From Micromonospora sp. WMMA1947 (GTDB taxonomy: Bacteria; Actinomycetota; Actinomycetes; Mycobacteriales; Micromonosporaceae), in assembly GCF_027497355.1 (NCBI RefSeq), contig NZ_CP114909.1, positions 2,170,001 to 2,234,000 on the forward strand: a stretch of 64,000 nucleotides of DNA, read 5' to 3'. The translations under genes were made by a program, and so were the position numbers. The notes under the pieces are model-generated. The model did no database searches. It was not told the DNA's origin and was given only the letters and a program-made list of their open reading frames with translations. Positions 18,042 to 26,679 of this stretch are shown in pieces (position 1 is the first letter of the stretch; every line of letters starts with the position of its first letter).

Positions 18042-19583
18042 GTGACAACCGTCGAACCGTCCCACGCCCGGCTCGGTACCGCGACCCGGGCATGGCGGAG
18101 CTTCCGCCGCTGGCAGCGGGGCCGGCCGTTCTGGGGCGGCCTGTTGATCATCCTGGCCGGGGTGGAGATGCTCGCCTCCACCCGGTTGACGCTCAACGGC
18201 CTGAGCTTCAGCAGCGGCGCCACCGGCCTGCTCGCCCTGCTGATCCCGGCCATCCTGGTGACCTGCGGGGTGCTGCTCTGGCTCAGTCCGCCGCAGCGGC
18301 TGTTCTACTCGATCGTCGCGGCGATCACCACCGTCTACTCCCTGATCGGGCTCAACCTCGGCGGCTTCTTCCTCGGCCTGCTGCTCGGCATCGTGGGCAG
18401 CGCGCTCGCGTTCGCCTGGGTGCCGACCCGCCCGGCCGATCCGGCCGACCCGGCCGATGACGAGCACGGCAGCGAGGCGGGCGACGAGCCCGACACCGTC
18501 GTGGACGGGCAGCCCGTGAGCGCGCAGCCCGTGGATGAGCAGGCCGTGGACGAGCAGCCCGTGGACGAGCGGCCGACCGTCGAGGTGCCCGCCGCGGTGC
18601 GGCCGGCCGTCGAGCAGCCGACTGCCGAGCGGCCGGGCGGGGAGCGGCCGGTCCCTCGGCAGTCGGTGAACGGGCAGCCGGCCGGATCCGACGGCGGTCC
18701 GCCGGAGTGGTCGGGCCGTTCGGCGGACCCGCGCGCCTTCGGCATCGTCCTGCTGGTGCTCGGCCTCGCCACCGCCGGCCTGGCCGTTCAGCCGGGAGCG
18801 GTGCAGGCCGCCTCGAGCAGGCCCACCGCGAGTGCCTGTCCGTCGAAGCCCGCCACGCCGTCGAAGGCGCCCTCCGCGACGCCCACCCCGACGCCGAGCG
18901 CGAGCCCGACGCGGGAAGGCAACATCATCACCGATTTCTTCGAGGGGATCGGTGACCTGTTCAAGGGCAGTAAGAAGAGCGCGACGCCCTCGCCCACACC
19001 GACCGCGAGCGGATCGGCGGCCCCGACGAGCAAGCCGACGACCCGCCCCGGCTCGACCGACTGCCCGGCGCCGGACAAGCCCGGCAAGGTGGACCCGGCG
19101 AAACCCGACAAGGTGGAACCCGGCAAGCCCCTGCCGCGTATCGCCGCCGACCCGAGCCTGCCGAAGGTGGCCAAGCAGCCGTCGAAGCTCACCGGCTCCA
19201 AGGTGACCATGACCGGGCTGCGGTTCGAGGGGATCACCGACCTCCAGACCGAGCAGGGCGCGCTCAAGGTGCTGAAGTTCAGCATGAAGGAGGCGGTGAC
19301 CGACGACTTCCTGCTGGTCGCCGATGGTCCCCGGGGCCGCACCCAGCGGTACGCGACCGATCGCCTCACGGTCCGCGACGACGTCGCGTTCTACTGCACC
19401 CGGTTCGTCGGCAAGCTCGCCGGCATCAAGCTGACGCTGACCCCGGACCTGCCGTTCCCGGACGGTCTGCCGGTCACGCTGCCCATCCCGGTGACGTTCA
19501 CCGACCCGGTCATCGACCTGGCGTACGTCACCAGCAACACGCTCACCGGCCGGCCGACGCTGCGGCTGACGCTCGGCGCCTGA
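18042..19583 (+). CDS. DUF6114 membrane protein with repeat-rich linker and C-terminal beta domain
   Basis: A 513-residue protein. Residues about 28-130 hold four membrane helices (DUF6114 core). A Val/Asp/Glu/Gln-rich linker with short repeats follows, then a fifth hydrophobic segment near residue 235 (AFGIVLLVLGLATAGLAVQ), a Ser/Thr/Pro-rich stretch, a Pro/Lys-rich stretch, and a C-terminal domain (about 385-513) of alternating hydrophobic residues that should be beta-rich and extracytoplasmic. The core family is normally much shorter, so this is an extended version. AGGAGG at 18031-18036 supports the GTG at 18042. Function unknown; presumed partner of the DUF6230 protein. Confidence 0.72.
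   Translation: MTTVEPSHARLGTATRAWRSFRRWQRGRPFWGGLLIILAGVEMLASTRLTLNGLSFSSGATGLLALLIPAILVTCGVLLWLSPPQRLFYSIVAAITTVYSLIGLNLGGFFLGLLLGIVGSALAFAWVPTRPADPADPADDEHGSEAGDEPDTVVDGQPVSAQPVDEQAVDEQPVDERPTVEVPAAVRPAVEQPTAERPGGERPVPRQSVNGQPAGSDGGPPEWSGRSADPRAFGIVLLVLGLATAGLAVQPGAVQAASSRPTASACPSKPATPSKAPSATPTPTPSASPTREGNIITDFFEGIGDLFKGSKKSATPSPTPTASGSAAPTSKPTTRPGSTDCPAPDKPGKVDPAKPDKVEPGKPLPRIAADPSLPKVAKQPSKLTGSKVTMTGLRFEGITDLQTEQGALKVLKFSMKEAVTDDFLLVADGPRGRTQRYATDRLTVRDDVAFYCTRFVGKLAGIKLTLTPDLPFPDGLPVTLPIPVTFTDPVIDLAYVTSNTLTGRPTLRLTLGA
18510..18575. repeat. Short in-frame 15-bp repeats in the DUF6114 linker
   Basis: Repeated CAGCCCGTGGACGAG-type units encode Q-P-V-D-E motifs between the membrane core and the fifth hydrophobic segment. 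Confidence 0.65.
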
Positions 19584-19589
19584 CCGGAC

Positions 19590-19619
19590 GGGTGCCGGCG
19601 GTACGCACCGCCGGCACCC
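19590..19619. terminator. Hairpin between convergent DUF6114 and DUF885 genes
   Basis: Perfect 13-base arms GGGTGCCGGCGGT and its complement surround a 4-base loop, six bases after the DUF6114 stop and ten before the DUF885 stop. Probably a bidirectional terminator. Confidence 0.85.
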
Positions 19620-19629
19620 GGAAGCCGGC

Positions 19630-21300
19630 TCAGAGCCGGGCCAGCGCCTTGCGCAGCGGGTCCAGCCCGAGCGAGCCCAGGTCGAGCGCCTGGCGGTGGA
19701 ACTCCTTGAGGTCGAAGTCGGCGCCCTTGCGGGCCTTCGCGTCCTCCCGGGCCTGCAACCAGATCCGCTCGCCCACCTTGTACGACGGGGCCTGCCCGGG
19801 CCAGCCCAGGTAACGGTTCAGCTCGAAGCGCAGGTTCTCGTCCGGCACCCGGCAGTGCGCCCGCATGAACTCCCAGCCCAGCTCCGGCGTCCACCGCTCG
19901 CCCGGGTGGAAGCCGAACGGGTTGTCCTTCGGGATCTCCAGCTCCAGGTGCATGCCGATGTCCACGATGACCCGGGCCGCGCGCAGCGCCTGCCCGTCGA
20001 GCATGCCGAGCCGGTCACCGGGGTCGCCGAGGTAGCCCAGCTCGTCCATCAGCCGCTCGGAGTAGAGCGCCCAGCCCTCGCCGTGCCCGGAGACCCAGCA
20101 CAGCAGCCGCTGCCAGCGGTTGAGCAGGTCGGCCCGGACGGCGGTCTGGGCGACCTGGAGGTGGTGACCCGGCACGCCCTCGTGGTAGACGGTGGTCACC
20201 TCGCGCCAGGTGGAGAAGTCGGTGATGCCCTGCGGCACCGCCCACCACATCCGCCCCGGCCGGGAGAAGTCCTCGCTCGGGCCGGTGTAGTAGATGGCGC
20301 CGTCGCTCGTCGGCGCGAGGCAGCACTCGATCCGGCGTACCTGCTCGGGGATGTCGAAGTGGGTGCCGTTCAGCTCGGTGATCGCCTTGTCGGCGAGCGC
20401 CTGCATCCAGTCCCGGAACGCCTCCTTGCCGCGTACCGTCCGCGCCGGATCGGCGTCGAGCACGCGTACCGCGTCGTCGACCGAGGCGCCGCGCCCGGCG
20501 ATCCGCGCGGCCACCGCCCGCATCTCGGCCTCCAGCCGGGCCAGCTCCGCGAAACCCCAGGCGTACGTCTCGTCCAGATCGACCTTGGCGCCGAGGAAGT
20601 ACTGCGAGGCCAGTTCGTAGCGCTCCCGCCCGGCGGCCTGCTTCTCCCGCCCCACCGGCGCCAGTTCGGTGCGCAGGAACTGCCCGAACTCGGCGGTCGC
20701 GGCGGTGGCGGCGGCGGCTCCCTTGCGCAGCTCCGCGCCGAGCGTGCCGTCGGCGTCGATCCGCTCGACCAGCCCGTGGAAGAAGTTGTCGCCCTCCGGG
20801 TCGACCCAGATGTCGCACTGCTTGGCGACCTCGACGAGCTGCACCTGCGAGCTGACCCGTCCCGCGGCGGCGGCCTCGCGCAGCGTGCGCTTGTAGCCGT
20901 CCAGCGCGGACGCGAAGCGGTTGAGCCGGGCGGACACGTTCGCCCGGGCTTCCTCACCGTCGGTCGGCATGAGGTCGAAGACCATCCGGATCTCGTGCAG
21001 GCCGCTGGAGATGACGTTGACCTCGCTGCCGGTCTCGCCGGCGTCGTGGCGGGCCAGCTCCAGGCCGAGGCGCTCCTGCATGGCCTCCTTGGCGGTCCGC
21101 TCCGCCTCGGTCTCCGGCTCGGTCACGTCGAGTTCGCCGAGCGTGCGGCGGGCCAGGTCGGCGCGCGCCGCGTAGCCCTCGGGCGACAGGTCGTCGAGCT
21201 GGTCGTCGTAGCCGGCGATGCCGACGTAGGTGGCGCCGGTCGGGCTCAGCGGGGCCCACTCGGCCACGTACCGGTTGGCGAGGTCATCGATTCGTCCCAC
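19630..21300 (-). CDS. DUF885 family protein, putative zinc-dependent carboxypeptidase-like hydrolase
   Basis: A 556-residue cytosolic protein without a signal peptide. The HEGVPGHH motif at 373-380 provides the two metal-binding histidines and catalytic glutamate of a gluzincin-like site, and EGWALY at 408-413 adds the third ligand; both are hallmarks of DUF885. Members are thought to be peptidases, but few have been tested. The length is usual for the family. The GTG at 21300 was chosen because it begins the conserved N-terminus (IDDLANRYV) and AGGG lies eight bases upstream. It diverges from an EamA transporter. Confidence 0.88.
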   Translation of the reverse strand: MGRIDDLANRYVAEWAPLSPTGATYVGIAGYDDQLDDLSPEGYAARADLARRTLGELDVTEPETEAERTAKEAMQERLGLELARHDAGETGSEVNVISSGLHEIRMVFDLMPTDGEEARANVSARLNRFASALDGYKRTLREAAAAGRVSSQVQLVEVAKQCDIWVDPEGDNFFHGLVERIDADGTLGAELRKGAAAATAATAEFGQFLRTELAPVGREKQAAGRERYELASQYFLGAKVDLDETYAWGFAELARLEAEMRAVAARIAGRGASVDDAVRVLDADPARTVRGKEAFRDWMQALADKAITELNGTHFDIPEQVRRIECCLAPTSDGAIYYTGPSEDFSRPGRMWWAVPQGITDFSTWREVTTVYHEGVPGHHLQVAQTAVRADLLNRWQRLLCWVSGHGEGWALYSERLMDELGYLGDPGDRLGMLDGQALRAARVIVDIGMHLELEIPKDNPFGFHPGERWTPELGWEFMRAHCRVPDENLRFELNRYLGWPGQAPSYKVGERIWLQAREDAKARKGADFDLKEFHRQALDLGSLGLDPLRKALARL

Positions 21301-21373
21301 CAGGCGACCCTACGTGACCACGCATCCGGAATACCGCGCGACTTCGTCGTACCTCTGCGGCAGAGTGTCAGGG

Positions 21374-22348
21374 GTGAACGTCGAGATCACTCCTGACCGG
21401 GCGCCGGTACGCAGCTGGCTGCCCGGGTTCGTCGCGCTCGCCGCCATCTGGGGTTCCAGTTTCCTGTTCATCAAGGTCGGCGTCACCGAGCTGCACCCCG
21501 TGCACCTCACCCTCTACCGCGTGGCCACCGGCGCGCTGACGCTGCTCGTGGTGCTCGCGGTGCTGCGCGACCGGCTGCCCCGCGACCTGCGGGTCTGGGC
21601 GCACATGCTCGTCGTGGCCGCGCTCGGCGTCGCGGTGCCGTTCACCCTGTTCGGCTACGGCGAGCAGCGCGTCGAGTCGATGCTCGCCGGCATCTGGAAC
21701 GCCACCACGCCGCTGATCGTGCTGCCCCTGGCGGTGCTGGTGTTCCGCACCGAGCGGCTGACCGCCCGGCGGGCGGTCGGGCTGGGGCTGGGCTTCGTCG
21801 GCGTCCTCGTGGTGCTCGGCGTCTGGGAGGGCGTCGGTGGCGCCCACTTCGTCGGCCAGCTCATGTGCTTCGGTGCGGCGGCCTGCTACGGCCTGGCCAT
21901 TCCGTACCAGAAGAAGTTCGTCGCGGGCAGCGCGTACTCCGGCCTGTCGCTGTCGGCGGCCCAGCTGCTGGTGGCGACCGCGCAGCTCGCGGTGGTCGCG
22001 CCGTTCGTCGGCACGCCGCCGTCGCCGCTCGGCCTCTCCCCGCGCGTGGCGGCGAGCGTGCTGGCGCTCGGCGCGCTCGGCACCGGGCTCGCCTTCGTCA
22101 TCAACATGCGCAACATCCGGCTGGCCGGGGCCAGCACGGCGTCCACAGTGACGTACCTGATCCCGGTGTTCGCGGTGCTCGTCGGCGCGGTGGTGCTGGG
22201 CGAGCGGATGAACTGGCACCAGCCCGTCGGCGCGTTCGTGGTGCTCGTCGGCGTGGCGGTCGCCCAGGGCCTGTTCGGGCGGCGCCGCCGGCGCCCGGAC
22301 GCGGTGGCACCCACCTCCCGTCCGGTCGAAGCGGCCACCAGGGGCTGA
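21374..22348 (+). CDS. EamA/DMT-family transporter
   Basis: A 324-residue protein with ten membrane helices in two EamA repeats. The first begins FVALAAIWGSSFLFIKVG and the second is near GQLMCFGAAACYGLAIPYQKK. The end of each repeat carries the usual small-residue helix (TASTVTYLIPVFAVLVGAVVLGE). Members export amino acids, nucleosides or other metabolites; the substrate cannot be read from the sequence. The start is uncertain: GTG at 21374 is used, GTG at 21365 is in frame, and neither has a good ribosome binding site, so a leaderless transcript is possible. Confidence 0.87.
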   Translation: MNVEITPDRAPVRSWLPGFVALAAIWGSSFLFIKVGVTELHPVHLTLYRVATGALTLLVVLAVLRDRLPRDLRVWAHMLVVAALGVAVPFTLFGYGEQRVESMLAGIWNATTPLIVLPLAVLVFRTERLTARRAVGLGLGFVGVLVVLGVWEGVGGAHFVGQLMCFGAAACYGLAIPYQKKFVAGSAYSGLSLSAAQLLVATAQLAVVAPFVGTPPSPLGLSPRVAASVLALGALGTGLAFVINMRNIRLAGASTASTVTYLIPVFAVLVGAVVLGERMNWHQPVGAFVVLVGVAVAQGLFGRRRRRPDAVAPTSRPVEAATRG

Positions 22349-22352
22349 CCCG

Positions 22353-23423
22353 TCAGCCGCGCCCGGCCGTCCACTTCACCAGGCGGTCGGCCGTCCAGGT
22401 GTTCACCACACGCTTCGCCGGTACGCCGCACAGCGCGGCCCGCTCGCAGCCGAACCGCTGCCAGTCGAGCTGGCCGGGGGCGTGCGCGTCGGTGTCGATG
22501 GCGAACCGGCACCCGGCCTCCAGCGCGAGGCGGATCAGCCGCTTCGGCGGGTCCTGCCGCTCCGGCCGGGAGTTGATCTCGACGGCCACGTCGTGCTCCG
22601 CGCAGGCGGCGAAGACGGCGTCCGCGTCGAACTCGCTCTCCTTGCGGGTACGCGCCCGGTGCCCCTTGTCGCCCGGCCCGGTCACCCCGGCGGGCCGGGA
22701 GGAGACCATCCGGCCGGTGCAGTGACCGAGGATGTCCAGGTGCGGGTTCGCGATCGCGGTCAGCATCCGGCGCGTCATTTTGGCCCGGTCGTCGTTCAGG
22801 CCGCTGTGCACCGAGCCGACCACTACGTCCAGGCGGGCCAGCAGCTTCTCGTCCTGGTCGAGCGAGCCGTCGGCGAGGATGTCCACCTCGATGCCGGTGA
22901 GGATCCGGAAGCCCTTCGGCAGCGCCTCGTTGACGGCGGCGACGTGGTCGAGCTGCTTGCGCAGCCGCTCCGCGGTCAGGCCCCGGGCCACCGTGAGTCG
23001 CGGCGAGTGGTCGGTGAGCACCAGGTACTCGTGGCCCAGCTCGACCGCTGCCAGCGCCATCTCCTCGATCGGTGAGCCGCCGTCGGACCAGTCCGAGTGG
23101 GTGTGGCAGTCGCCGCGCAGCGCGTCCCGCAGCTTCGCCGCTGCCTCGTCCAGGTCGGTGCCCTCGGTGGCCAGCAGCCGGCGCAGGTAGACGGGTTCCT
23201 CGCCGGCCAGCGACTCGGCCACGCAGCGGGCGGTGACGTCACCGACGCCGGACAGCTCGGTCAGCTTGCCGGTGCGGGCCCGCTCGGCCACCTCGGCGGC
23301 GGGCAGCGCGCCGAGCGTCTTCGCCGCCGACCGGAACGCGCGCACCCGATAGGTGGCCTCGTTCGCCCGTTCCAGCAGGAACGCGATCCGGCGCAGGTCG
23401 GCGAGGGGATCCCGGGCACTCAT
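22353..23423 (-). CDS. PHP-domain metal-dependent phosphoesterase with helix-hairpin-helix N-terminus
   Basis: A 356-residue protein. Residues about 1-95 resemble the HhH region of family X DNA polymerases (YRVRAFRSAAKTL ... LTELSGVGDVTARCV). Residues about 103-330 are a PHP domain with the metal motifs CHTHSDWSDG, LTDHSPRL, GIEVDI, HSGL, LGHCTGR, EINS and DTDAHAPGQLD. It therefore looks like the C-terminal half of a bacterial PolX without the polymerase palm. PHP enzymes hydrolyse phosphoesters, and in PolX they act in DNA-repair trimming. A role in DNA repair is inferred. It is convergent with the EamA gene, with only four bases between the stops. Confidence 0.87.
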   Translation of the reverse strand: MSARDPLADLRRIAFLLERANEATYRVRAFRSAAKTLGALPAAEVAERARTGKLTELSGVGDVTARCVAESLAGEEPVYLRRLLATEGTDLDEAAAKLRDALRGDCHTHSDWSDGGSPIEEMALAAVELGHEYLVLTDHSPRLTVARGLTAERLRKQLDHVAAVNEALPKGFRILTGIEVDILADGSLDQDEKLLARLDVVVGSVHSGLNDDRAKMTRRMLTAIANPHLDILGHCTGRMVSSRPAGVTGPGDKGHRARTRKESEFDADAVFAACAEHDVAVEINSRPERQDPPKRLIRLALEAGCRFAIDTDAHAPGQLDWQRFGCERAALCGVPAKRVVNTWTADRLVKWTAGRG

Positions 23424-23479
23424 GTCCTGGAACCTACGCGCTCACGCCGTCCGCCGCGTGGCCCCGCACCGCGCGTCGG

Positions 23480-24223
23480 TCAGCCGCTGCGGGTGGACCG
23501 GCCGGGCGCGGCCGGGCAGCCGTGCTTGCGCTGCCAGGCGGTGACCTCGGCGACCGGCGAGCGGTTGCCGCCCTTGCGCCAGGAGTTCAGGTACGGCGCC
23601 GGCCAGACCACGCCCCGGCGGATCCACCAGTCGTCGGCGCCGGTGCACTTCGGGGAGAGACCGAAGTGCAGGTGGCAGACGTTGTTGGCGTTGCCCGTAC
23701 GGCCGACCTTGCCGAGCTGCTGCCCGGCACGCACCCGTACGCCCTCATCGACGCCGGCCGCGATCGCGCTCAGGTGCGAGCCGTAGTAGCGCACCCCGTC
23801 GTCGCCGAGCAGCGAGACGGAGAGCCCGCCGTTGTTCGGGCCCAGCTGCCCGCGCTTGTCGAACCGGTCGACGCGGCTCACCTCCAGCACCACGCCGTCG
23901 GTGACCGCCACCACCGGCTCGCCGCAGTCGGCGAACACGTCGGTGCCGGGGTAGCCGCCGTGCGTCGGGTGGTAGTCGACGTTGCCCGCCCGCACCGGGA
24001 AGACCCGCTTCACGTCCGTGCGGGCCGGCGACGGCGGGGAGGCGGTCGGCGGTGCCGGGCTCGCCGGGTCGGCGGGCTGCGCGGCCGTCGTCATCGGGCT
24101 CGGCTCCTGCCACCTGTCGGCGCGCCCGGTGGTGGCGCCGCAGCCGCCGGCGGCGAGTGCCGCGACGAGCAGCAGGATCGGGTACGCCGGCCGCGTGCGG
24201 CGTCCGATCGATGGCGAGCGCAT
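23480..24223 (-). CDS. M23-family (LytM-like) lipoprotein
   Basis: A 247-residue protein with a lipoprotein signal (ILLLVAALAAGGC, C28 as lipidation site), a Pro/Ala/Thr-rich linker, and an M23/LytM domain: the first metal ligands in HPTHGGYPGTDVF and the H-x-H motif in HLHFGLSP. Active M23 enzymes cut peptide cross-links in peptidoglycan; some LytM proteins are only regulators. The key H, D and HxH residues are present, so activity is plausible. The ATG at 24223 follows AGGA at good spacing. It diverges from a small membrane-protein gene. Confidence 0.85.
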   Translation of the reverse strand: MRSPSIGRRTRPAYPILLLVAALAAGGCGATTGRADRWQEPSPMTTAAQPADPASPAPPTASPPSPARTDVKRVFPVRAGNVDYHPTHGGYPGTDVFADCGEPVVAVTDGVVLEVSRVDRFDKRGQLGPNNGGLSVSLLGDDGVRYYGSHLSAIAAGVDEGVRVRAGQQLGKVGRTGNANNVCHLHFGLSPKCTGADDWWIRRGVVWPAPYLNSWRKGGNRSPVAEVTAWQRKHGCPAAPGRSTRSG

Positions 24224-24298
24224 CCGGTCATCCTGACAGACCACTACCGTAGGGACGAAAGCCGAACGCGGGACGGATGGTCGGGAGAGGGGGCGGCG

Positions 24299-24688
24299 GT
24301 GACGCACGGGTGGCACGGCGGACCCGAGGGGACCGGTCCGGGAACGTTCCCGCCGCGTACGCCCTCGGGGCTCTTCCCGTCGAGCACGTCGATGCGGCCC
24401 AGCTACCGCGAGCCGTACCCGGTCACCGGAGCCGGTGTCGCGGTCGGCGCGCTGGTCGCGTTCGCCTGGTTGCTGTTGTTCGGGCTGCTCGGCCGCGGCG
24501 TGGCCGGTTACGCCTGGTGGACGCTGCTGGCCGGCGGCCTGGCCTGGCTGGCCGCCGCGGTGCTGGTCCGCCACGGGGACCGGGGGGTCGCGACGGGGGT
24601 CGCGATCGTCACCGCGGGTGGCTGGAGCATCGCCGCGGCGATCGTCGCGACGCGCTGGGCGCAGACCGGGGACTGGCCGCTCTGGTGA
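24299..24688 (+). CDS. Small integral membrane protein, unknown function
   Basis: A 129-residue protein with a polar Gly/Pro-rich start of about 45 residues and then three closely spaced hydrophobic helices (AVGALVAFAWLLLFGLLG, WWTLLAGGLAWLAAAVLV, VAIVTAGGWSIAAAIVAT). It is not recognised as a named family. GGGAGAGG just before the GTG at 24299 supports the start. It is divergent from the M23 gene. Confidence 0.68.
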   Translation: MTHGWHGGPEGTGPGTFPPRTPSGLFPSSTSMRPSYREPYPVTGAGVAVGALVAFAWLLLFGLLGRGVAGYAWWTLLAGGLAWLAAAVLVRHGDRGVATGVAIVTAGGWSIAAAIVATRWAQTGDWPLW

Positions 24689-24760
24689 CCTTCGGTGCCG
24701 GTTTCGCTGCGTAGCGAAGGCCACCTTGACGTACGCGTGAGGACGGTCCACGCTCGCGGT

Positions 24761-24931
24761 ATGGCCTGGACCACATCGCCGCGGCTCGACCCCGACCGGA
24801 GCCGCCGTCGCCTGCAACTCCTCGCCGAGTTGGCCGGTGCGCGTGCGGTACAGCAGCGCCAACGGCCGCAGCGGGCCCGCACCGAACGGCTGCGCCAACT
24901 CATCGCCACCCGCCGGCGCGTCGTCGGCTGA
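24761..24931 (+). CDS. Very small arginine-rich protein, uncertain
   Basis: A possible 56-residue protein beginning MAWTTSPRLD and rich in Arg, Gln and Leu, with helix-forming spacing (LLAELAGARAVQQRQ). Codon choice is G/C-ended as in true genes here, but there is no good ribosome binding site and no recognised family. A long minus-strand open frame also covers this stretch and looks less likely. Kept at low confidence. Confidence 0.35.
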   Translation: MAWTTSPRLDPDRSRRRLQLLAELAGARAVQQRQRPQRARTERLRQLIATRRRVVG

Positions 24932-25053
24932 CCGGCTTTCTCCCGAGGAACGGCCGGCCCATACGGGGCGTTGACCGCTCGCCTGCCGACCCGACCGGTT
25001 AACGTGCATCGCGTGACGTGTCGGCGTGCTGCCGAGGCCAATTTGGGGGGACC

Positions 25054-25578
25054 GTGTCGTACTTCGCTGCTGCCGTGGCGCGCGTCGACGGCGGCTGGAC
25101 CGCCGGCGAGGTGAGCCTGCGAGGCGTCACCGACATCGAGGAGGTGGCCGACCGGCTGCGCGACGTCGAGCCGGACGCCGACCTCTCGCTGCTGTTCGTC
25201 GAGGCCGACGACACGTACCTGGTCGTCATGCGCCTGGACGAGGGGGAGGACCTGCGGGTCTTCGGCTCGGACTCGGCGTACGCGGAGGAGTCCCGGCTGG
25301 GTGCGCTGCTCGTCGGCGACCTGAAGACCTCGGTGACCGGGCTGGAGGATGTCGACGAGCCGCGTGCCTCCGCCGGCGACGACGACACCGAGCAGCCTGC
25401 TGTGGACCCGGAGGCAGACCCGGTCGGCGACGCGGACCTGCTGACCGACCTGGGGATCCCGGCGCAGAAGCTGCTGGCGCTCTGCGCGCACGAGGGCTCC
25501 ATGCCGGCCGACGTGACAGCCGAGATCTGCCAGGTGCTGGGCTGCGTGGACGAGGTCGAGGAGCTGCGTGAGGTCTGA
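25054..25578 (+). CDS. tRNA adenosine deaminase-associated protein
   Basis: A 174-residue acidic cytosolic protein starting VSYFAAAVARVDGGWTAGEV and ending with a small helical domain (LLTDLGIPAQKLLALCAHEGSMPADV). Proteins of this type sit directly upstream of tadA across actinobacteria and carry this descriptive name; no biochemical role is established. GGGGGG lies three bases before the GTG. The gene overlaps tadA by 11 bases, so the pair is translationally coupled. Confidence 0.83.
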   Translation: MSYFAAAVARVDGGWTAGEVSLRGVTDIEEVADRLRDVEPDADLSLLFVEADDTYLVVMRLDEGEDLRVFGSDSAYAEESRLGALLVGDLKTSVTGLEDVDEPRASAGDDDTEQPAVDPEADPVGDADLLTDLGIPAQKLLALCAHEGSMPADVTAEICQVLGCVDEVEELREV

Positions 25579-26194
25579 GTCCGGGGAGTCCCTGACGCCC
25601 GGCGCCGCCGAACCGGCCGACGCGACCGATCCGTCGCTGGAGACCGTACGCCCGGGGCAGCCCACCCCCGGGCGGGCCGCACGCGTCGGTCCCGGCGCGG
25701 ACGAGGCACTCGCCGACTCGGGCGCGGTGGGCCGCCGGCAGCGGCACGAGCTGTGGATGCGCCGGGCCCTCGAGGTCGCGGCGACCGGCCCGGACGGTGC
25801 GACCCCCGACGCCGACGACGTGCCGGTCGGCGCGGTGCTCTACGGCCCCGACGGGACCGAACTGGCGATCGGCCGCAACGAGCGGGAGCTGACCGGCGAC
25901 CCGACCGCGCACGCCGAGGTGCTGGCGTTGCGCCGGGCCGCGCAGCGGCTGGGCCGCTGGCGGCTGGACGACTGCACGCTCGTGGTGACGCTGGAACCGT
26001 GCACCATGTGCGCCGGGGCGATCGCGCTGGCGCGCGTCCCGACAGTGGTGTTCGGCGCGTGGGAACCGAAGACCGGCGCCGTCGGGTCACTCTGGGACGT
26101 GCTGCGCGACCGCCGCGTCACGCACCGCCCCGAGGTGTACGGCGGCGTGCTGGAACGCGAGAGCGCTGCGCTGTTGCGCGCGTTCTTCCGCTGA
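25568..26194 (+). CDS. tadA: tRNA adenosine(34) deaminase TadA
   Basis: A 208-residue zinc-dependent deaminase that converts A34 to inosine in the tRNA-Arg(ACG) wobble position. H115 and E117 of the HAE motif and C145/C148 of PCTMC supply the zinc ligands and proton shuttle. The catalytic domain starts near residue 58. The N-terminal 55 residues are an extra low-complexity segment not found in E. coli TadA. The GTG at 25568 overlaps the upstream gene and is preceded by GAGGAG, which supports the long form. A shorter form from the ATG at 25757 is possible. Confidence 0.9.
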   Translation: MRSESGESLTPGAAEPADATDPSLETVRPGQPTPGRAARVGPGADEALADSGAVGRRQRHELWMRRALEVAATGPDGATPDADDVPVGAVLYGPDGTELAIGRNERELTGDPTAHAEVLALRRAAQRLGRWRLDDCTLVVTLEPCTMCAGAIALARVPTVVFGAWEPKTGAVGSLWDVLRDRRVTHRPEVYGGVLERESAALLRAFFR

Positions 26195-26211
26195 GGAGTT
26201 CTGGTCCTGTC

Positions 26212-26679
26212 TCAGGCTCCGGCCGGCGCGGGGCGCAGCAGCGTCGCGGCGATCGCGCGGCCGACCTCGGTCCAGGCGGTCGGACGCAGCGTGGCCGGGT
26301 CGAGCCGAACGATCGACCGGGTGCCGGTGGCGTGCACGGTGGCGCCGTCAACCGAGCGGAACTCGAAGGCGTACTGGGCGCTGCTGGTGCCGAAATGCTC
26401 CAGCCAGAAGTGCACCGCCACCGTGCCGACGCCGACGACCGGCGCCCGGTAGGTGATGGTGAACTCGCGGACCGCGTGGAACACGTCCGGTGCGGCGTGC
26501 ACGTCGCCCCGGAAGGCGACGCCGCGTTCGGCCCAGTACGGCGTCAGGGCGCGTTCCAGCAGCACCGCGTAGCGGGCGTTGTGCAGGATGCCCATCGCGT
26601 CGAGGTCGTCGAAGTGCACCGGCACGTGCTCGACGTGCCCGAACTCGGCGACCGGCAGGTCGGTGGTGGCGTGGCTCAT
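26212..26679 (-). CDS. Acyl-CoA thioesterase, 4-hydroxybenzoyl-CoA thioesterase type (hotdog fold)
   Basis: A 155-residue hotdog-fold protein. The catalytic loop of the family is visible as VHFDDLDAMGILHNARYAVLLE (Asp in the DLDAMG-hN motif). It probably hydrolyses acyl- or aroyl-CoA. Its ATG overlaps the stop of the upstream TetR gene (ATGA), so it is co-transcribed with, and probably controlled by, that regulator. The physiological substrate is unknown. Confidence 0.85.
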   Translation of the reverse strand: MSHATTDLPVAEFGHVEHVPVHFDDLDAMGILHNARYAVLLERALTPYWAERGVAFRGDVHAAPDVFHAVREFTITYRAPVVGVGTVAVHFWLEHFGTSSAQYAFEFRSVDGATVHATGTRSIVRLDPATLRPTAWTEVGRAIAATLLRPAPAGA